From Candidatus Endowatersipora endosymbiont of Watersipora subatra (lineage in GTDB: Bacteria > Pseudomonadota > Alphaproteobacteria > Rhizobiales > Rhizobiaceae): a DNA stretch of 64,000 bases. The position numbers and the translations under genes are program-made. Below, one piece after another: positions 10,286 to 19,642 of this stretch. Positions within the stretch are counted from its first letter, which is position 1. Every line of letters begins with the position of its first letter. Below the pieces are notes generated by a model. That model was given only the letters and a program-made list of their open reading frames with translations. It did no database searches and had not been told where the DNA came from. The stretch lies in assembly GCF_964026585.1 (NCBI RefSeq), contig NZ_OZ032160.1:434001-498000 (forward strand), given 5' to 3'.

Positions 10286-10894
10286 CTATTCTCCTATGAT
10301 CTGCTTTAATCCAGAACTAAAGTAATCATAACCACTGTATAATGTCACAATAGCTGAAATCCAAAGTAAAGCGAGTCCTATATCTGTTGATCTTGGTAAT
10401 ATTTTATCTCCTGCAGGTCCAACAATAAGAAAACCAATCGCAATCATCTGCAGTGTTGTTTTCCATTTTGCTAGCTGAGTTGCAGGAATACCAACTTTGA
10501 TATCTGCTAAAAATTCTCTTAGGCCAGAAACCAAAATTTCGCGTGAGAGGATAACAACTGCTGCCCATATAGAGAAACCTGCTATTGTACCATCGGCTGC
10601 GAGCAGTAATAAAGAGACAGAAATGAGAAGCTTATCTGCGATCGGATCAAGAATACGACCAAGGGAAGAAGTTTGCTTCCAGACTCTCGCTAGAAATCCA
10701 TCAAGAAAATCACTAATGCTGGCGAATACAAACAATGCGAGGGCATACCAACGTTCTATATCTGAAGAATTCATTCGCTCGGACAAGTCAAAACATAAGA
10801 CGACTGCTGGAACAATCGCAATTCGGGCATAAGTCAGAAGATTAGGAATACTCCAAGGACCTGCATGCTGTTTTTGGGGGGAAATTTCTCTCAT
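10286..10894 (-). CDS. pgsA: CDP-diacylglycerol--glycerol-3-phosphate 3-phosphatidyltransferase
   Basis: Inner-membrane enzyme making phosphatidylglycerophosphate, the precursor of phosphatidylglycerol and cardiolipin. The CDP-alcohol phosphotransferase signature D-G-x2-A-R-x8-G-x3-D-x3-D is visible as DGFLARVW...GRILDPIAD at about 64-87, with several hydrophobic segments around it (202 residues). The uvrC and moaD/moaE genes that commonly flank rhizobial pgsA are not present. It is convergent with lon. Confidence 0.93.
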   Translation of the reverse strand: MREISPQKQHAGPWSIPNLLTYARIAIVPAVVLCFDLSERMNSSDIERWYALALFVFASISDFLDGFLARVWKQTSSLGRILDPIADKLLISVSLLLLAADGTIAGFSIWAAVVILSREILVSGLREFLADIKVGIPATQLAKWKTTLQMIAIGFLIVGPAGDKILPRSTDIGLALLWISAIVTLYSGYDYFSSGLKQIIGE

Positions 10895-11263
10895 CGCAAG
10901 AGTGAAACCTTAACTCTTCTTAATTAATATCAATCATTCTGGTAATAAAGAATATATCATTTTATAACTTTTTTTTCATAGTAACTTCCTCTGCCTCTGG
11001 ATAACCCTAGGAAACTGAGATCCACAATCGCATGATTGCGATACGGTAATTTTGAATTGAATCAGAAGCCTGTTTTGATAATTTGAACGGATCTCTTCTT
11101 TTTTAGAGAAGTAGGGTCTTATTTCAAAGGTGATAATTTTGTTTCATAATCACTATATGTATGGAGAAGAAAGAACTTAATAAATAATGGCTGTGTTTTA
11201 GTTTTAATATTATGGCTTAGCTTATTTCTAAATGCTTTCTTTCTAACTCAGGAAATATTAGAA
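10895..11263. other. divergent intergenic region
   Basis: These 369 bases separate pgsA (minus) from the peptidoglycan-binding gene (plus), so they should hold both promoters. One perfect inverted repeat is visible: ATCGCA-tgat-TGCGAT at 11027-11042, of unknown meaning. I see no coding stretch and no convincing -35/-10 pair. Confidence 0.4.
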
Positions 11264-11848
11264 TTGATTGTGGACAGGCCTAAATATCAGAGATCAAGTG
11301 AATTGTTCAAAATTATATTTATAAAATTATTAAGAAAGGATCTGATATTCCTTTTCATTTCCTTTCTTTCTTTTTTCGTGATGACGATGATATTTTCCAA
11401 CGCGCTTTTGTTCCAATCAGAACGACATCCTTCTCCCTTATTTGTCACAAGGAACGCTCATTTTCTGAAAACAAGGAGTGAGCATAAGCATACTTCGACG
11501 ATTAGGGATCGACTCATCTCGCATGAGATTTGTCTGGAACAAGAATCAACAAAAAAATTGATGCGTGAGATTCAGTCAGAACTTTTAGTTCGTGGATATT
11601 ATATCGGAACAATCGATGGACTCTATGGATCAAGAACTCAAAAAGCTATCTTGACCTTCCAAGATGATAATGACTTGAATCAAGATGGCAAGGCCTCAAT
11701 TCGTTTGCTAAAACAGATTTTGCTTTCGCCCTCTTCTCTCCCGCACGTCGTTACGATTCCCAAGCCGCGCAAACTTCTTGTGACTAAGACAACATTAGAA
11801 AAATCGAAAAGAAACGATCAAGAAGGTTATCAGATGCCTTCCCGATAG
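11264..11848 (+). CDS. peptidoglycan-binding domain protein, membrane-anchored
   Basis: A 194-residue protein with one N-terminal membrane segment (about 27-48; a positively charged flank before it suggests Nin-Cout) and a PG_binding_1 domain at about 98-145, with the typical LLVRGYYIGTIDGLYGSRTQ and a following helix KAILTFQDDNDL. Such domains tether proteins to the cell wall. No catalytic domain is attached, so it is probably a structural or scaffold protein of the periplasm. The start is a TTG nine bases after AGGAA; a GTG two codons later is possible. The C-terminal about 40 residues are basic and unfeatured. Confidence 0.75.
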   Translation: MIVDRPKYQRSSELFKIIFIKLLRKDLIFLFISFLSFFVMTMIFSNALLFQSERHPSPLFVTRNAHFLKTRSEHKHTSTIRDRLISHEICLEQESTKKLMREIQSELLVRGYYIGTIDGLYGSRTQKAILTFQDDNDLNQDGKASIRLLKQILLSPSSLPHVVTIPKPRKLLVTKTTLEKSKRNDQEGYQMPSR

Positions 11849-11897
11849 TTGTTTTCATAGATTTAAACACTCAGATGCTTAAGCTTAGCTTAAGACC

Positions 11898-12531
11898 TTA
11901 TTGTTTATTGCCAGTAGTCTGTAATCGATTTTTTGGGACGCACATGTTTCTTTTCAATCTCAATTTAACGGGCCATTGATCTATAGCAGATTCGTTAAGA
12001 TCAGGTTTCCCTGTACTTGTAAAAGAAATTGTTAATGCGGTATCAGATTGATAGTCCACTCATGAGATATATTGAGCGAGAATAAGTGCAGTATTCGCAT
12101 CAAAATTATCGAAAATATGAACGAATTTACCAAATGGAACCCTGAAATAAAGGGTATTCGGGTTTCGTCCAGTTGTAGATAACACATTAACGTTCTGGTT
12201 CTGGTTCAAAAGAAAAGAAGACATCAATCAATCATATCCAAATCAAAAAAGAAAATGTCTCCAGACCTCCATACAAATCTGCCAGACCAGCTTTCCAAAT
12301 ATATTTTTTCCAGGGAGTCCATGCTACGCTTTCCGGGATATTTAATTTATTGCTCAATGATAACTGCAGGAGCAATTCCTTGACTATATTCATTGACCAG
12401 AGACGATTGACGAAATCCGAAACGTGTTTCCCCATTTCATACAGACAATTGGTTGCACTGTACCGATATCCTCTACGCTTTAATTCTAGATACCCATAGC
12501 TCTCTTCGGAGAAGTCTATATTTTTTGATTT
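11898..12531 (-). pseudogene. decayed locus: two open blocks, one with an in-frame stop; function not recognised
   Basis: Reading the minus strand, one block is open from 12531 to a stop at 12232; an ATG at 12435 lies inside it, but open, gene-like sequence continues upstream of that ATG (e.g. SYGYLELKRRGYRY). A second block starts with ATG at 12224 (MSSFLLNQNQNVNVL), continues for 54 codons, hits TGA at 12060-12062, and stays open in the same frame for 53 more codons to TAA at 11898-11900. The translation on both sides of the TGA looks like continuous protein (NTLYFRVPFGKFVHIF before, DTALTISFTSTGKPDLN after). I cannot name the family. Either one gene with a frameshift plus a nonsense mutation, or two adjacent decayed genes. 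Confidence 0.5.
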
Positions 12532-12636
12532 TTATAAGACTTTTTTGACAGCCTAGTCTCATTTGGATTGGTATCATTATCATTAAGCATCAAACTATTC
12601 TAATGAGGCCAAGCTTACTTAAGGAGATATTAAAGA

Positions 12637-13491
12637 ATGGTATTTTGGCTGATTATTTTACTAATATTGTTAGGAGCCACTTTTTTGATCCTTCTACCGA
12701 TGTCACACGATTCTGAAGTCTTCTTTTCTAGCAAAGAAAGAATAGAATTTCGTCGTATGCAACTAAGAGAAATTAATAATAGGATAGAAACAAAAAATAA
12801 TTCTTTATCTACAGACGTATTGATGGCTGAACGAACTGAGATTGCTAGGCGTTTAATCGAAGAAGTAGCCTTTGAATCAAAGAATAATCCCCTTCAACCA
12901 TCTCCAAGATGGCCAGTATATTGTGGGAGTAGTTTAGTTTTGATTATGATTCCGACTGTATCACTGATCCTCTACACAATCGTCGGAGATCCTTTAAGAT
13001 CAGATGTTCCTTTGTCATCACAGAAAAAAATAGCAACAAGCACTTCGAAAATCGAAATTCTTGTCGCAACGATTGAAGATATTTTGAAAAAAAATCCAAA
13101 TGATGCCCGTGGCTGGAATGTATTAGCTAACTATTATGAAATGAATAACTATCCATCGGAAGCTAGAAGAGCACTCCGAAATCTGATACGATTAAAGGGC
13201 CGTTCAGGATACTTACTTTCTCGTCTTGGCGCACAATTGACACTGATCAATCATGGTATCGTATCCGATAAGGCAAAAACTCTTTTCAAAGAAGCTCTAT
13301 CTTGGAATATCAATGATGTAGTTGCGCAATCACATCTAGCTTTTGCATTAGAGCAAGAAGGAAAACTGAATGAATCTCTTGAAATATGGATGAAAGTTGA
13401 TACCATCATCCCAGAATCAATAAAGTCAAGTAAATTTATTGATCTTCAAATTGAAAGACTGTCATCTCTCTTAAGAACTTCCTTTGAATAG
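12637..13491 (+). CDS. ccmI: c-type cytochrome biogenesis protein CcmI (CycH)
   Basis: Apocytochrome c chaperone of the system I maturation pathway. The N-terminus has the family pattern: membrane segment (about 2-20), a basic/acidic linker with ERIEFRRMQLREI, a second membrane segment (about 95-117), then a periplasmic TPR-like region (about 145-270) with ARGWNVLANYYE. With 284 residues it is shorter than the usual rhizobial CcmI (roughly 370-380), so the C-terminal TPR part is reduced. AAGGAGAT lies seven bases before the ATG. First gene of ccmI-ccmE-ccmF-ccmH. Confidence 0.85.
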   Translation: MVFWLIILLILLGATFLILLPMSHDSEVFFSSKERIEFRRMQLREINNRIETKNNSLSTDVLMAERTEIARRLIEEVAFESKNNPLQPSPRWPVYCGSSLVLIMIPTVSLILYTIVGDPLRSDVPLSSQKKIATSTSKIEILVATIEDILKKNPNDARGWNVLANYYEMNNYPSEARRALRNLIRLKGRSGYLLSRLGAQLTLINHGIVSDKAKTLFKEALSWNINDVVAQSHLAFALEQEGKLNESLEIWMKVDTIIPESIKSSKFIDLQIERLSSLLRTSFE

Positions 13492-13565
13492 CTGCCTAAG
13501 GCCAGTCTTTCATACTTTCACTTTAGCAATGCAATGACACTGAGCAAAGGCAAAAGTCTCCCAAA

Positions 13566-13994
13566 ATGACACGCAAGAAATACCGTCTATTTTGGATATT
13601 AGGTGTAGGCATTGTCATCTTTACAGCAGTTGGTCTAACCTTATTTGCACTGCGTGATGGACTTTCTTATGCTATGAGCATCAGTGAATTCAAAGAGAGG
13701 AATATCCCAGTTGGTGACCGTATACGTTTATTGGGTTTAGTAAAGAAAGGATCAGTTCAAAAGTTAGAAGGAATCAAGGTTTCATTTGTGCTTACAGATT
13801 TAAGAAATTCTATTTCTGTTTTATTTAATGATATTCTTCCTGATCTTTTTCGTGAAAATCAGCTCATAATCATCGAAGGGCATCTCAATGAAAAGGGGGT
13901 TTTTCTTGCAGAGATGGTCTTAGCAAAGCATGATGAAAATTACTCTCCAAAAGAATTTTCGGATTTAAGAAAAGAAGTTTGGAAACTCAAGTAA
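13566..13994 (+). CDS. ccmE: cytochrome c maturation heme chaperone CcmE
   Basis: Periplasmic, membrane-anchored heme carrier. A 142-residue protein with one N-terminal membrane segment (about 9-29), the OB-fold body, and the heme-attachment motif HDENY with His122 and Tyr126, matching the E. coli His130/Tyr134 pair. It passes heme to CcmF/CcmH. Lies between ccmI and ccmF on the same strand. Confidence 0.95.
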   Translation: MTRKKYRLFWILGVGIVIFTAVGLTLFALRDGLSYAMSISEFKERNIPVGDRIRLLGLVKKGSVQKLEGIKVSFVLTDLRNSISVLFNDILPDLFRENQLIIIEGHLNEKGVFLAEMVLAKHDENYSPKEFSDLRKEVWKLK

Positions 13995-14004
13995 AGGACA
14001 GGAA

Positions 14005-15945
14005 GTGATTATTGAGTTAGGACATTTTGCACTTGTTGTCGCTTTTTCTTTGGCATTAGTTCAGTCTGTATTACCCATTTTAGGGACTTTGACAGAAAAT
14101 TATAAACTCATGAAGACCGGTAATACAAGTAGTTTTAGTATTTTCTTTTTTATTTCTGCCTCGTTTCTTGCCCTGACGTGGGCATATGCAACCTCTGATT
14201 TTTCAGTTGTAAATGTCTGGAAAAATTCTCATTCTACTATGCCAATCTTATTTAAGGTTACTGCTCTTTGGGGGAATCATGAAGGATCTATGCTTCTGTG
14301 GGTTTTTATTCTCTCTCTGTTTTCAGTTTCTGTCACAATGTTCGGATCGAATTTGCCGATAAAACTAAAAGCCAATATTCAGGGGATTCAGGCAGTCATT
14401 TTATCCATATTTCTATTGTTTATTATTTTTACATCTAATCCGTTTGCTCGCCAAAATCCCTTACCTGAAGGGAAAGACTTAAACCCTATTCTTCAAGATT
14501 TGGCATTAGCAATACATCCACCAATTCTATATCTAGGATACGTTGGATTCTCGATCACATTTTCCTTTGCAATTGCTGCCTTGATAGATGGTAAAATTGA
14601 TTCTGCTTGGGCACGATGGGTACGACCGTGGGTTTTAGTGTCTTGGATGTTTCTTACAGCTGGTATTTCTGTAGGTTCTTACTGGGCCTACTACGAATTA
14701 GGATGGGGGGGATGGTGGTTTTGGGATCCTGTTGAAAATTCATCACTATTGCCTTGGCTATCAGGTACAGCCTTACTACATTCAGCACTGGTAATGGAAA
14801 AGCGTGAAGCGCTCAAAATATGGACTATCCTGCTTGCTATCTTAACTTTTTCTCTTTCATTGCTTGGTACATTTCTAGTGCGTTCTGGAATATTAATGTC
14901 TATTCATACTTTTGTTACTAATCCAACACGAGGCTTATTTATTCTGATTATTCTTTGTATATTTGTTGGCGGTTCTTTTTTGTTGTTTGGATTTCGGTGT
15001 AGACGGTTACAGACTGGTGGTTTTTTCGCTCCTATTTCACGTGAAGGAACACTGATAGTCAACAATGTTTTACTGATCACTGCAACAGCTACAGTATTGA
15101 TAGGCACTCTTTACCCCCTCGTATATCAGTCTTTCACAGGTATGAATATCTCTGTAGGAGGTCCTTTTTTTAATAGGACATTAGGTCCGCTGATGATTCC
15201 CCTTTTAATTGTCATACCTTTTGGGCCCCTTCTTGCCTGGAAGAAGGGGGATGCACGCGGAGCTTTGCAAAGGTTATATGTTGCATTAGGAGCAAGTTTT
15301 CTATCTTTCACCTTTGCACTAGCCCTCATTGATTCTGGTCCCTGGCTTGCACCCTTTGGAATAGGATTATCGATTTGGTTGATAATTGGCTCTTTTGCGA
15401 GTCTTATACATCGTTCGGGAATTGGAAAGCTTTCTGTTAAACGCTCAGTTCATATAATACTAAATTTTCCTATAACTTTATGGGCAACTCCCCTTGCACA
15501 TTTCGGTATAGGAGTCACTCTTTTAGGTGTGGTCTGCGCGACTGCTTTTGAGCAAGAAAGAAGCACTCTTTTGCAACCCGGTGATTCAATAAAATTGGCT
15601 GGTTATGAGATTACTTATTCTGACTATCTATACCGCAATGGACCCAATTTTGGAGAGGAAGTCATTAAGATGAATATTACAAAAGACAACCAATTTTTTG
15701 CTTTTGCAGAACCCGCTAAGAGATTTTATCTTACTCAGAAAATGCCAACAAGAGAGACATCCATTCATACAATTGGATTTTCGCAATTGTATATAGCTAT
15801 TGGTGATATTAATGAGGATCAATCGGTTTCTATAAAAATGTGGTGGAAACCGCAAGTTATCTTAATTTGGTTAGGATCTGTCTTTATGGTGTTCGGCGCT
15901 ATGCTCTCCTTATTGTTTAAAAGGAACAAAATCAGCAAGAGATAG
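14005..15945 (+). CDS. ccmF: cytochrome c heme lyase subunit CcmF (CycK)
   Basis: Large polytopic inner-membrane protein (646 residues, many hydrophobic segments) that attaches heme to apocytochromes. The WWD domain, the heme-handling signature of this superfamily, is at about 234-252 (WGGWWFWDPVENSSLLPW), and a large periplasmic loop precedes the last membrane segment (about 618-638). The start is a GTG at 14005, 10 bases after the ccmE stop. The stop is five bases before ccmH. Confidence 0.96.
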   Translation: MIIELGHFALVVAFSLALVQSVLPILGTLTENYKLMKTGNTSSFSIFFFISASFLALTWAYATSDFSVVNVWKNSHSTMPILFKVTALWGNHEGSMLLWVFILSLFSVSVTMFGSNLPIKLKANIQGIQAVILSIFLLFIIFTSNPFARQNPLPEGKDLNPILQDLALAIHPPILYLGYVGFSITFSFAIAALIDGKIDSAWARWVRPWVLVSWMFLTAGISVGSYWAYYELGWGGWWFWDPVENSSLLPWLSGTALLHSALVMEKREALKIWTILLAILTFSLSLLGTFLVRSGILMSIHTFVTNPTRGLFILIILCIFVGGSFLLFGFRCRRLQTGGFFAPISREGTLIVNNVLLITATATVLIGTLYPLVYQSFTGMNISVGGPFFNRTLGPLMIPLLIVIPFGPLLAWKKGDARGALQRLYVALGASFLSFTFALALIDSGPWLAPFGIGLSIWLIIGSFASLIHRSGIGKLSVKRSVHIILNFPITLWATPLAHFGIGVTLLGVVCATAFEQERSTLLQPGDSIKLAGYEITYSDYLYRNGPNFGEEVIKMNITKDNQFFAFAEPAKRFYLTQKMPTRETSIHTIGFSQLYIAIGDINEDQSVSIKMWWKPQVILIWLGSVFMVFGAMLSLLFKRNKISKR

Positions 15946-15950
15946 CATAG

Positions 15951-16412
15951 ATGATACAGAAAATTTTGATCTTTCTTTTACTATTAGGGGTTCGACCTAT
16001 TCCATTCGCTTGGGGTAAGAGAGTTGATACTGTAATATCAGAAACAAATGAGATCCGTGCACATTTATTATTCAAACAGCTTAGATGTGTAGTTTGTCAA
16101 AATCAGTCTCTTTATGATTCTCATGCTGAGATAGCAGTAGATTTGCGGAACCTTGTAAGGAAGCAAATACAGTATGGAAAATCGAATAAACAGATCCTTT
16201 CATTTTTAGTATCCCGATATGGAGAGTTTATTCTTCTTAAGCCAGTATTTGGGCTTCATACAATGATATTGTGGTCCAGTCCATTCGGAGTTTTAGTTTT
16301 GGGATCTATTTGTACATGGTACTATTGGTTCAAAAAGTCTGATCATACGACTCCTGAATTGAGTCATGAGGAAGAACGAACGGTTAATAAAATTCTCGAT
16401 AAGCTTGATTGA
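15951..16412 (+). CDS. ccmH: cytochrome c-type biogenesis protein CcmH (CycL)
   Basis: Periplasmic thiol-disulfide protein that keeps apocytochrome cysteines reduced for heme ligation. 153 residues: signal/anchor (about 3-21), the active-site motif LRCVVCQNQ with Cys46 and Cys49, a helical domain, and a C-terminal membrane segment (about 104-126). In rhizobia this gene is typically followed by degP and a two-component system before glnE; here glnE follows after 55 bases. Confidence 0.95.
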   Translation: MIQKILIFLLLLGVRPIPFAWGKRVDTVISETNEIRAHLLFKQLRCVVCQNQSLYDSHAEIAVDLRNLVRKQIQYGKSNKQILSFLVSRYGEFILLKPVFGLHTMILWSSPFGVLVLGSICTWYYWFKKSDHTTPELSHEEERTVNKILDKLD

Positions 16413-16467
16413 AAGAGTTGAGTTTTTTTCATAAAATGATTAAGTATCTAATTTCTATTAGAATAGA

Positions 16468-19425
16468 ATGACAGTCGATCGTCGAATTTTCACAATTAAG
16501 CGCAATACTCATCCTGATCTATCAGTTTTACTTGGTCCTCCACTCATTAGGTTGCCTGAAGTTCCTTATGTAGAGTCAAGTGTTTTTTTGAAAAGTTTTC
16601 TTAATGAAACCCATTTAACTGTCCAAGAAAGAGTTCAGTTATCACAAGATAGACAGATTCTATCATTTCTCGGATCAGTATTTTATTTTTCGCCTTATTT
16701 AAGGACTCTTGCCCTCCATCATCCTCATATTATTTTTCTTTGTAAAGACAAGGGATTTAAAGAGTGTATTGATTCGATCAATCAATATATTGATGCATCC
16801 ATTAGTCACTGCAGCGATGAAAATGTCATTATGACAGTACTCCGAACTGCTAAACAACAGATCTCCCTTGCTTTAGGTCTCGCAGATCTAGGAGGTTGGT
16901 TGTCCTCTGTTACAGTAAGCCAGGAATTATCAAAATTTGCTGATAAAGCAGTATCTATTGCAGTCGATTATCTTATGATTTTTCTAAAAAATAGTAGCAA
17001 AATCAAATTGCTAGATGTCAATAAGCCAGGATTAGGGAGTGGCTACGCTGTTTTAGCCATGGGAAAACTTGGTGCAGGAGAGCTTAATTATTCTAGCGAT
17101 ATTGACTTAATCATCATTACTGATCCGCACATCTCTGCTTTTGAGGACGCTAGTGAAGCTCAGACGACTCTTATTCGTATTACAAAATCTCTCGTCCGTA
17201 TTTTGCAGGATCGTACTGAACATGGTTATGTTTTTCGTACAGACTTGCGCTTGCGTCCAGATCCAAGCTCAATGCCACTCGCGATCCCCATTCAAACGGC
17301 ACTCAATTATTATGAAGCAAGGGGTCAGAATTGGGAACGAGCTGCTTTTATTAAGGCACGGTTTATTGCTGGTGATCGAGACCTTGGCAATGAATTTCTC
17401 AAAAGTCTAGAACCGTTTATATGGCGTAAATATCTCGACTATGCAGCAATCTCCGATATCCACTCGATCAAGCGTCAGATACAACTGCATAAAGAAATGA
17501 CAAAGATGAGAATCGCTGGGCATAATATAAAATTGGGGCGAGGTGGAATTCGTGAGATTGAATTTTTTGTTCAAACTCAACAATTGATTGCAGGTGGTAG
17601 AAATATCGATTTGCGTGCAAAGGATACCTTGTCAGTTCTTGACCAGTTGGCGAAAAAAAAATGGATTAATACCAATGTAAGGAATGAATTAACTGAATCT
17701 TATTTGTATTTCCGTGATATCGAACATAGATTACAGATGGTTTCAGATAAGAAAACACATACGATTCCAGATGCAGAAGTATCTATTAAAATTATTGCTG
17801 CATTGTGTGGAATAAAAAGCAATCAAGTCTTTATTGATAATACGAAAAGACATCTAGTCAGAGTAGAAGATCACTATAGCAATCTTTTTTGTGATTCTCC
17901 TAACCTTTCCTTGTCACAGGGGAATTTGTCTTTTTCTGGTGATGATTTTGACCCTGGAACTCTAGATTCTCTCCATAATCTTGGTTTTCAGCAAGCTCAG
18001 ACTGCAATCAAGATCATTCGTAGTTGGCACTATGGTCGTTATCCGGCTATGATTTCTACACAATCACGGGAAATGTTGACTGAACTGACCCCCGCCCTTC
18101 TGTTTTCTTTTTCAAAAACAGGCAATTCAGACCGTGCACTTAACGCATTTGATGATTTTTTGAAAGGATTACCAACTGGCGTTCAGCTGTTCTCAATTTT
18201 GAAAAATAATCCTGAAATCTTGAATTTACTTGTTAATATTTTGGGAGTCGCACCGAGATTATCTGACACGATTCGTCGAAAACCTCATGTTTTTGATGGT
18301 ATTTTAGATATGGACTCTTTTCATTCTGATTTAGGTAGAAAAGAGATGCAACATAGTTTGAGACAATCTCTATGTCAGGCCCAAAATTATGAAGATGGGA
18401 TGGATTATGCAAGGATTTTTGCTAATGAGAAAAAATTTTTGATAGGGGTTCGTGCACTGAGAGGGATCATTCCGCTAGGTTATTTGGGGCGCTATTATAC
18501 CAGGTTAGCTGAAGTTCTTTTACAAGAAATACTTTTCTTTGTCTGGAACGAGTTTTCCCATATTCATGGTGTAATTCCAGGTTCAGAATTTGCTGTTGTT
18601 GGTATGGGAAATTTAGGAACATATGAACTGACAGCTACGTCTGATCTCGATCTAATTTTATTATTCGACCATGATAACTCCGTTTCTGAATCAAATGGTA
18701 GACGGCGATTATATTTATCGGAGTATTTTTCTAGATTAGGACAACGTCTTATCGCAGCAATGAGCGCGCTAACATCAGAAGGACTCATATACGTCCTCGA
18801 TTTCAGATTGCGGCCATCCGGTAATGCTGGTCCGTTAACCACTTCATTTTCCTCATTTATGAATTACCAAAGGACAACCGCTTGGACATGGGAACATCTG
18901 GCACTGACACGTGCTCGGCCCCTCGTCGGATCGGTTGCCTTCAAATATCGGATATCAGAAGGCATCAAGAATATTTTAAAAACCCCTCGAGATTTAGAAA
19001 AATTATCCTTTGATGTGCTTCAAATGCGCCGAATAATGGAACAAGAAAGAAAACCAAAAAATAATTTTGATCTGAAACGGACAAAAGGGGGATTAACTGA
19101 TATAGAATTTTTGGCTCAGTGGGCAATATTAGCTAGGGTTGCAAAATCATCAGGATCAACGGCTGATATATTAGAATCGATAGATGAAGAAGAATTAAAA
19201 AATGATAGCATGATTTTGCATAAATGCTTTTCTACCTATTTAGCTCTTTTGCAATTAATACGATTATGCGTTGATAAGGACCTCGATCGATACACTTGGC
19301 CTGTTTGTTTTATTGAGAAACTGACAAGAGAAGTTGGCTGTAGAACACTTGATCAGGTAGAAAGAAAATTAAACAGATCCTATAAGGAAGTAAGATCTAT
19401 TTTTTTACGGTTTATGAAAAGATAA
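16468..19425 (+). CDS. glnE: bifunctional glutamine synthetase adenylyltransferase/deadenylase
   Basis: Controls glutamine synthetase by adding and removing AMP in response to PII and glutamine. The 985-residue protein has two nucleotidyltransferase domains, each with its G-x-G..D-x-D signature: AMGKLGAGELNYSSDIDL at about 199-216 (N-terminal deadenylase) and GMGNLGTYELTATSDLDL at about 712-729 (C-terminal adenylyltransferase). Length is close to that of other rhizobial GlnE proteins and the frame is intact. glnA and glnB are not in this window. Confidence 0.95.
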   Translation: MTVDRRIFTIKRNTHPDLSVLLGPPLIRLPEVPYVESSVFLKSFLNETHLTVQERVQLSQDRQILSFLGSVFYFSPYLRTLALHHPHIIFLCKDKGFKECIDSINQYIDASISHCSDENVIMTVLRTAKQQISLALGLADLGGWLSSVTVSQELSKFADKAVSIAVDYLMIFLKNSSKIKLLDVNKPGLGSGYAVLAMGKLGAGELNYSSDIDLIIITDPHISAFEDASEAQTTLIRITKSLVRILQDRTEHGYVFRTDLRLRPDPSSMPLAIPIQTALNYYEARGQNWERAAFIKARFIAGDRDLGNEFLKSLEPFIWRKYLDYAAISDIHSIKRQIQLHKEMTKMRIAGHNIKLGRGGIREIEFFVQTQQLIAGGRNIDLRAKDTLSVLDQLAKKKWINTNVRNELTESYLYFRDIEHRLQMVSDKKTHTIPDAEVSIKIIAALCGIKSNQVFIDNTKRHLVRVEDHYSNLFCDSPNLSLSQGNLSFSGDDFDPGTLDSLHNLGFQQAQTAIKIIRSWHYGRYPAMISTQSREMLTELTPALLFSFSKTGNSDRALNAFDDFLKGLPTGVQLFSILKNNPEILNLLVNILGVAPRLSDTIRRKPHVFDGILDMDSFHSDLGRKEMQHSLRQSLCQAQNYEDGMDYARIFANEKKFLIGVRALRGIIPLGYLGRYYTRLAEVLLQEILFFVWNEFSHIHGVIPGSEFAVVGMGNLGTYELTATSDLDLILLFDHDNSVSESNGRRRLYLSEYFSRLGQRLIAAMSALTSEGLIYVLDFRLRPSGNAGPLTTSFSSFMNYQRTTAWTWEHLALTRARPLVGSVAFKYRISEGIKNILKTPRDLEKLSFDVLQMRRIMEQERKPKNNFDLKRTKGGLTDIEFLAQWAILARVAKSSGSTADILESIDEEELKNDSMILHKCFSTYLALLQLIRLCVDKDLDRYTWPVCFIEKLTREVGCRTLDQVERKLNRSYKEVRSIFLRFMKR

Positions 19426-19642
19426 AACAGATCATATCTTGGCTTGGGGATGAATCCATTATAGCGAATCAGATCAAACTGTAAGAACAATTAAAAGATG
19501 ATTTTCCTCAAGAAATTTACTTATTGAACATGAAGTAAGAAGTAAGAAGTTGGATCCTAAACATTAAGTTAAAACAGTTGATTAGTAGTAGAGAGTCAGT
19601 ATATCCGCTATGATAACTCTGGGGATATAAGCATTCCGTGAG

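Noticed and set aside
10497-10832. A 111-codon plus-strand frame opposite pgsA
   Set aside because: Its translation is Ser/Arg/Ala-rich without domains and it lies wholly antisense to a well-supported gene.
12060-12062. Possibility that TGA is read as tryptophan (recoding), which would make the broken block a full gene
   Set aside because: Other genes in the window use TGG for Trp and end with TGA (for example ccmH), so genome-wide reassignment is not credible here.
19536-19556. Short AAGTAAG-type tandem repeat between glnE and ftsK
   Set aside because: Only about three imperfect copies; consistent with replication slippage and without a likely function.
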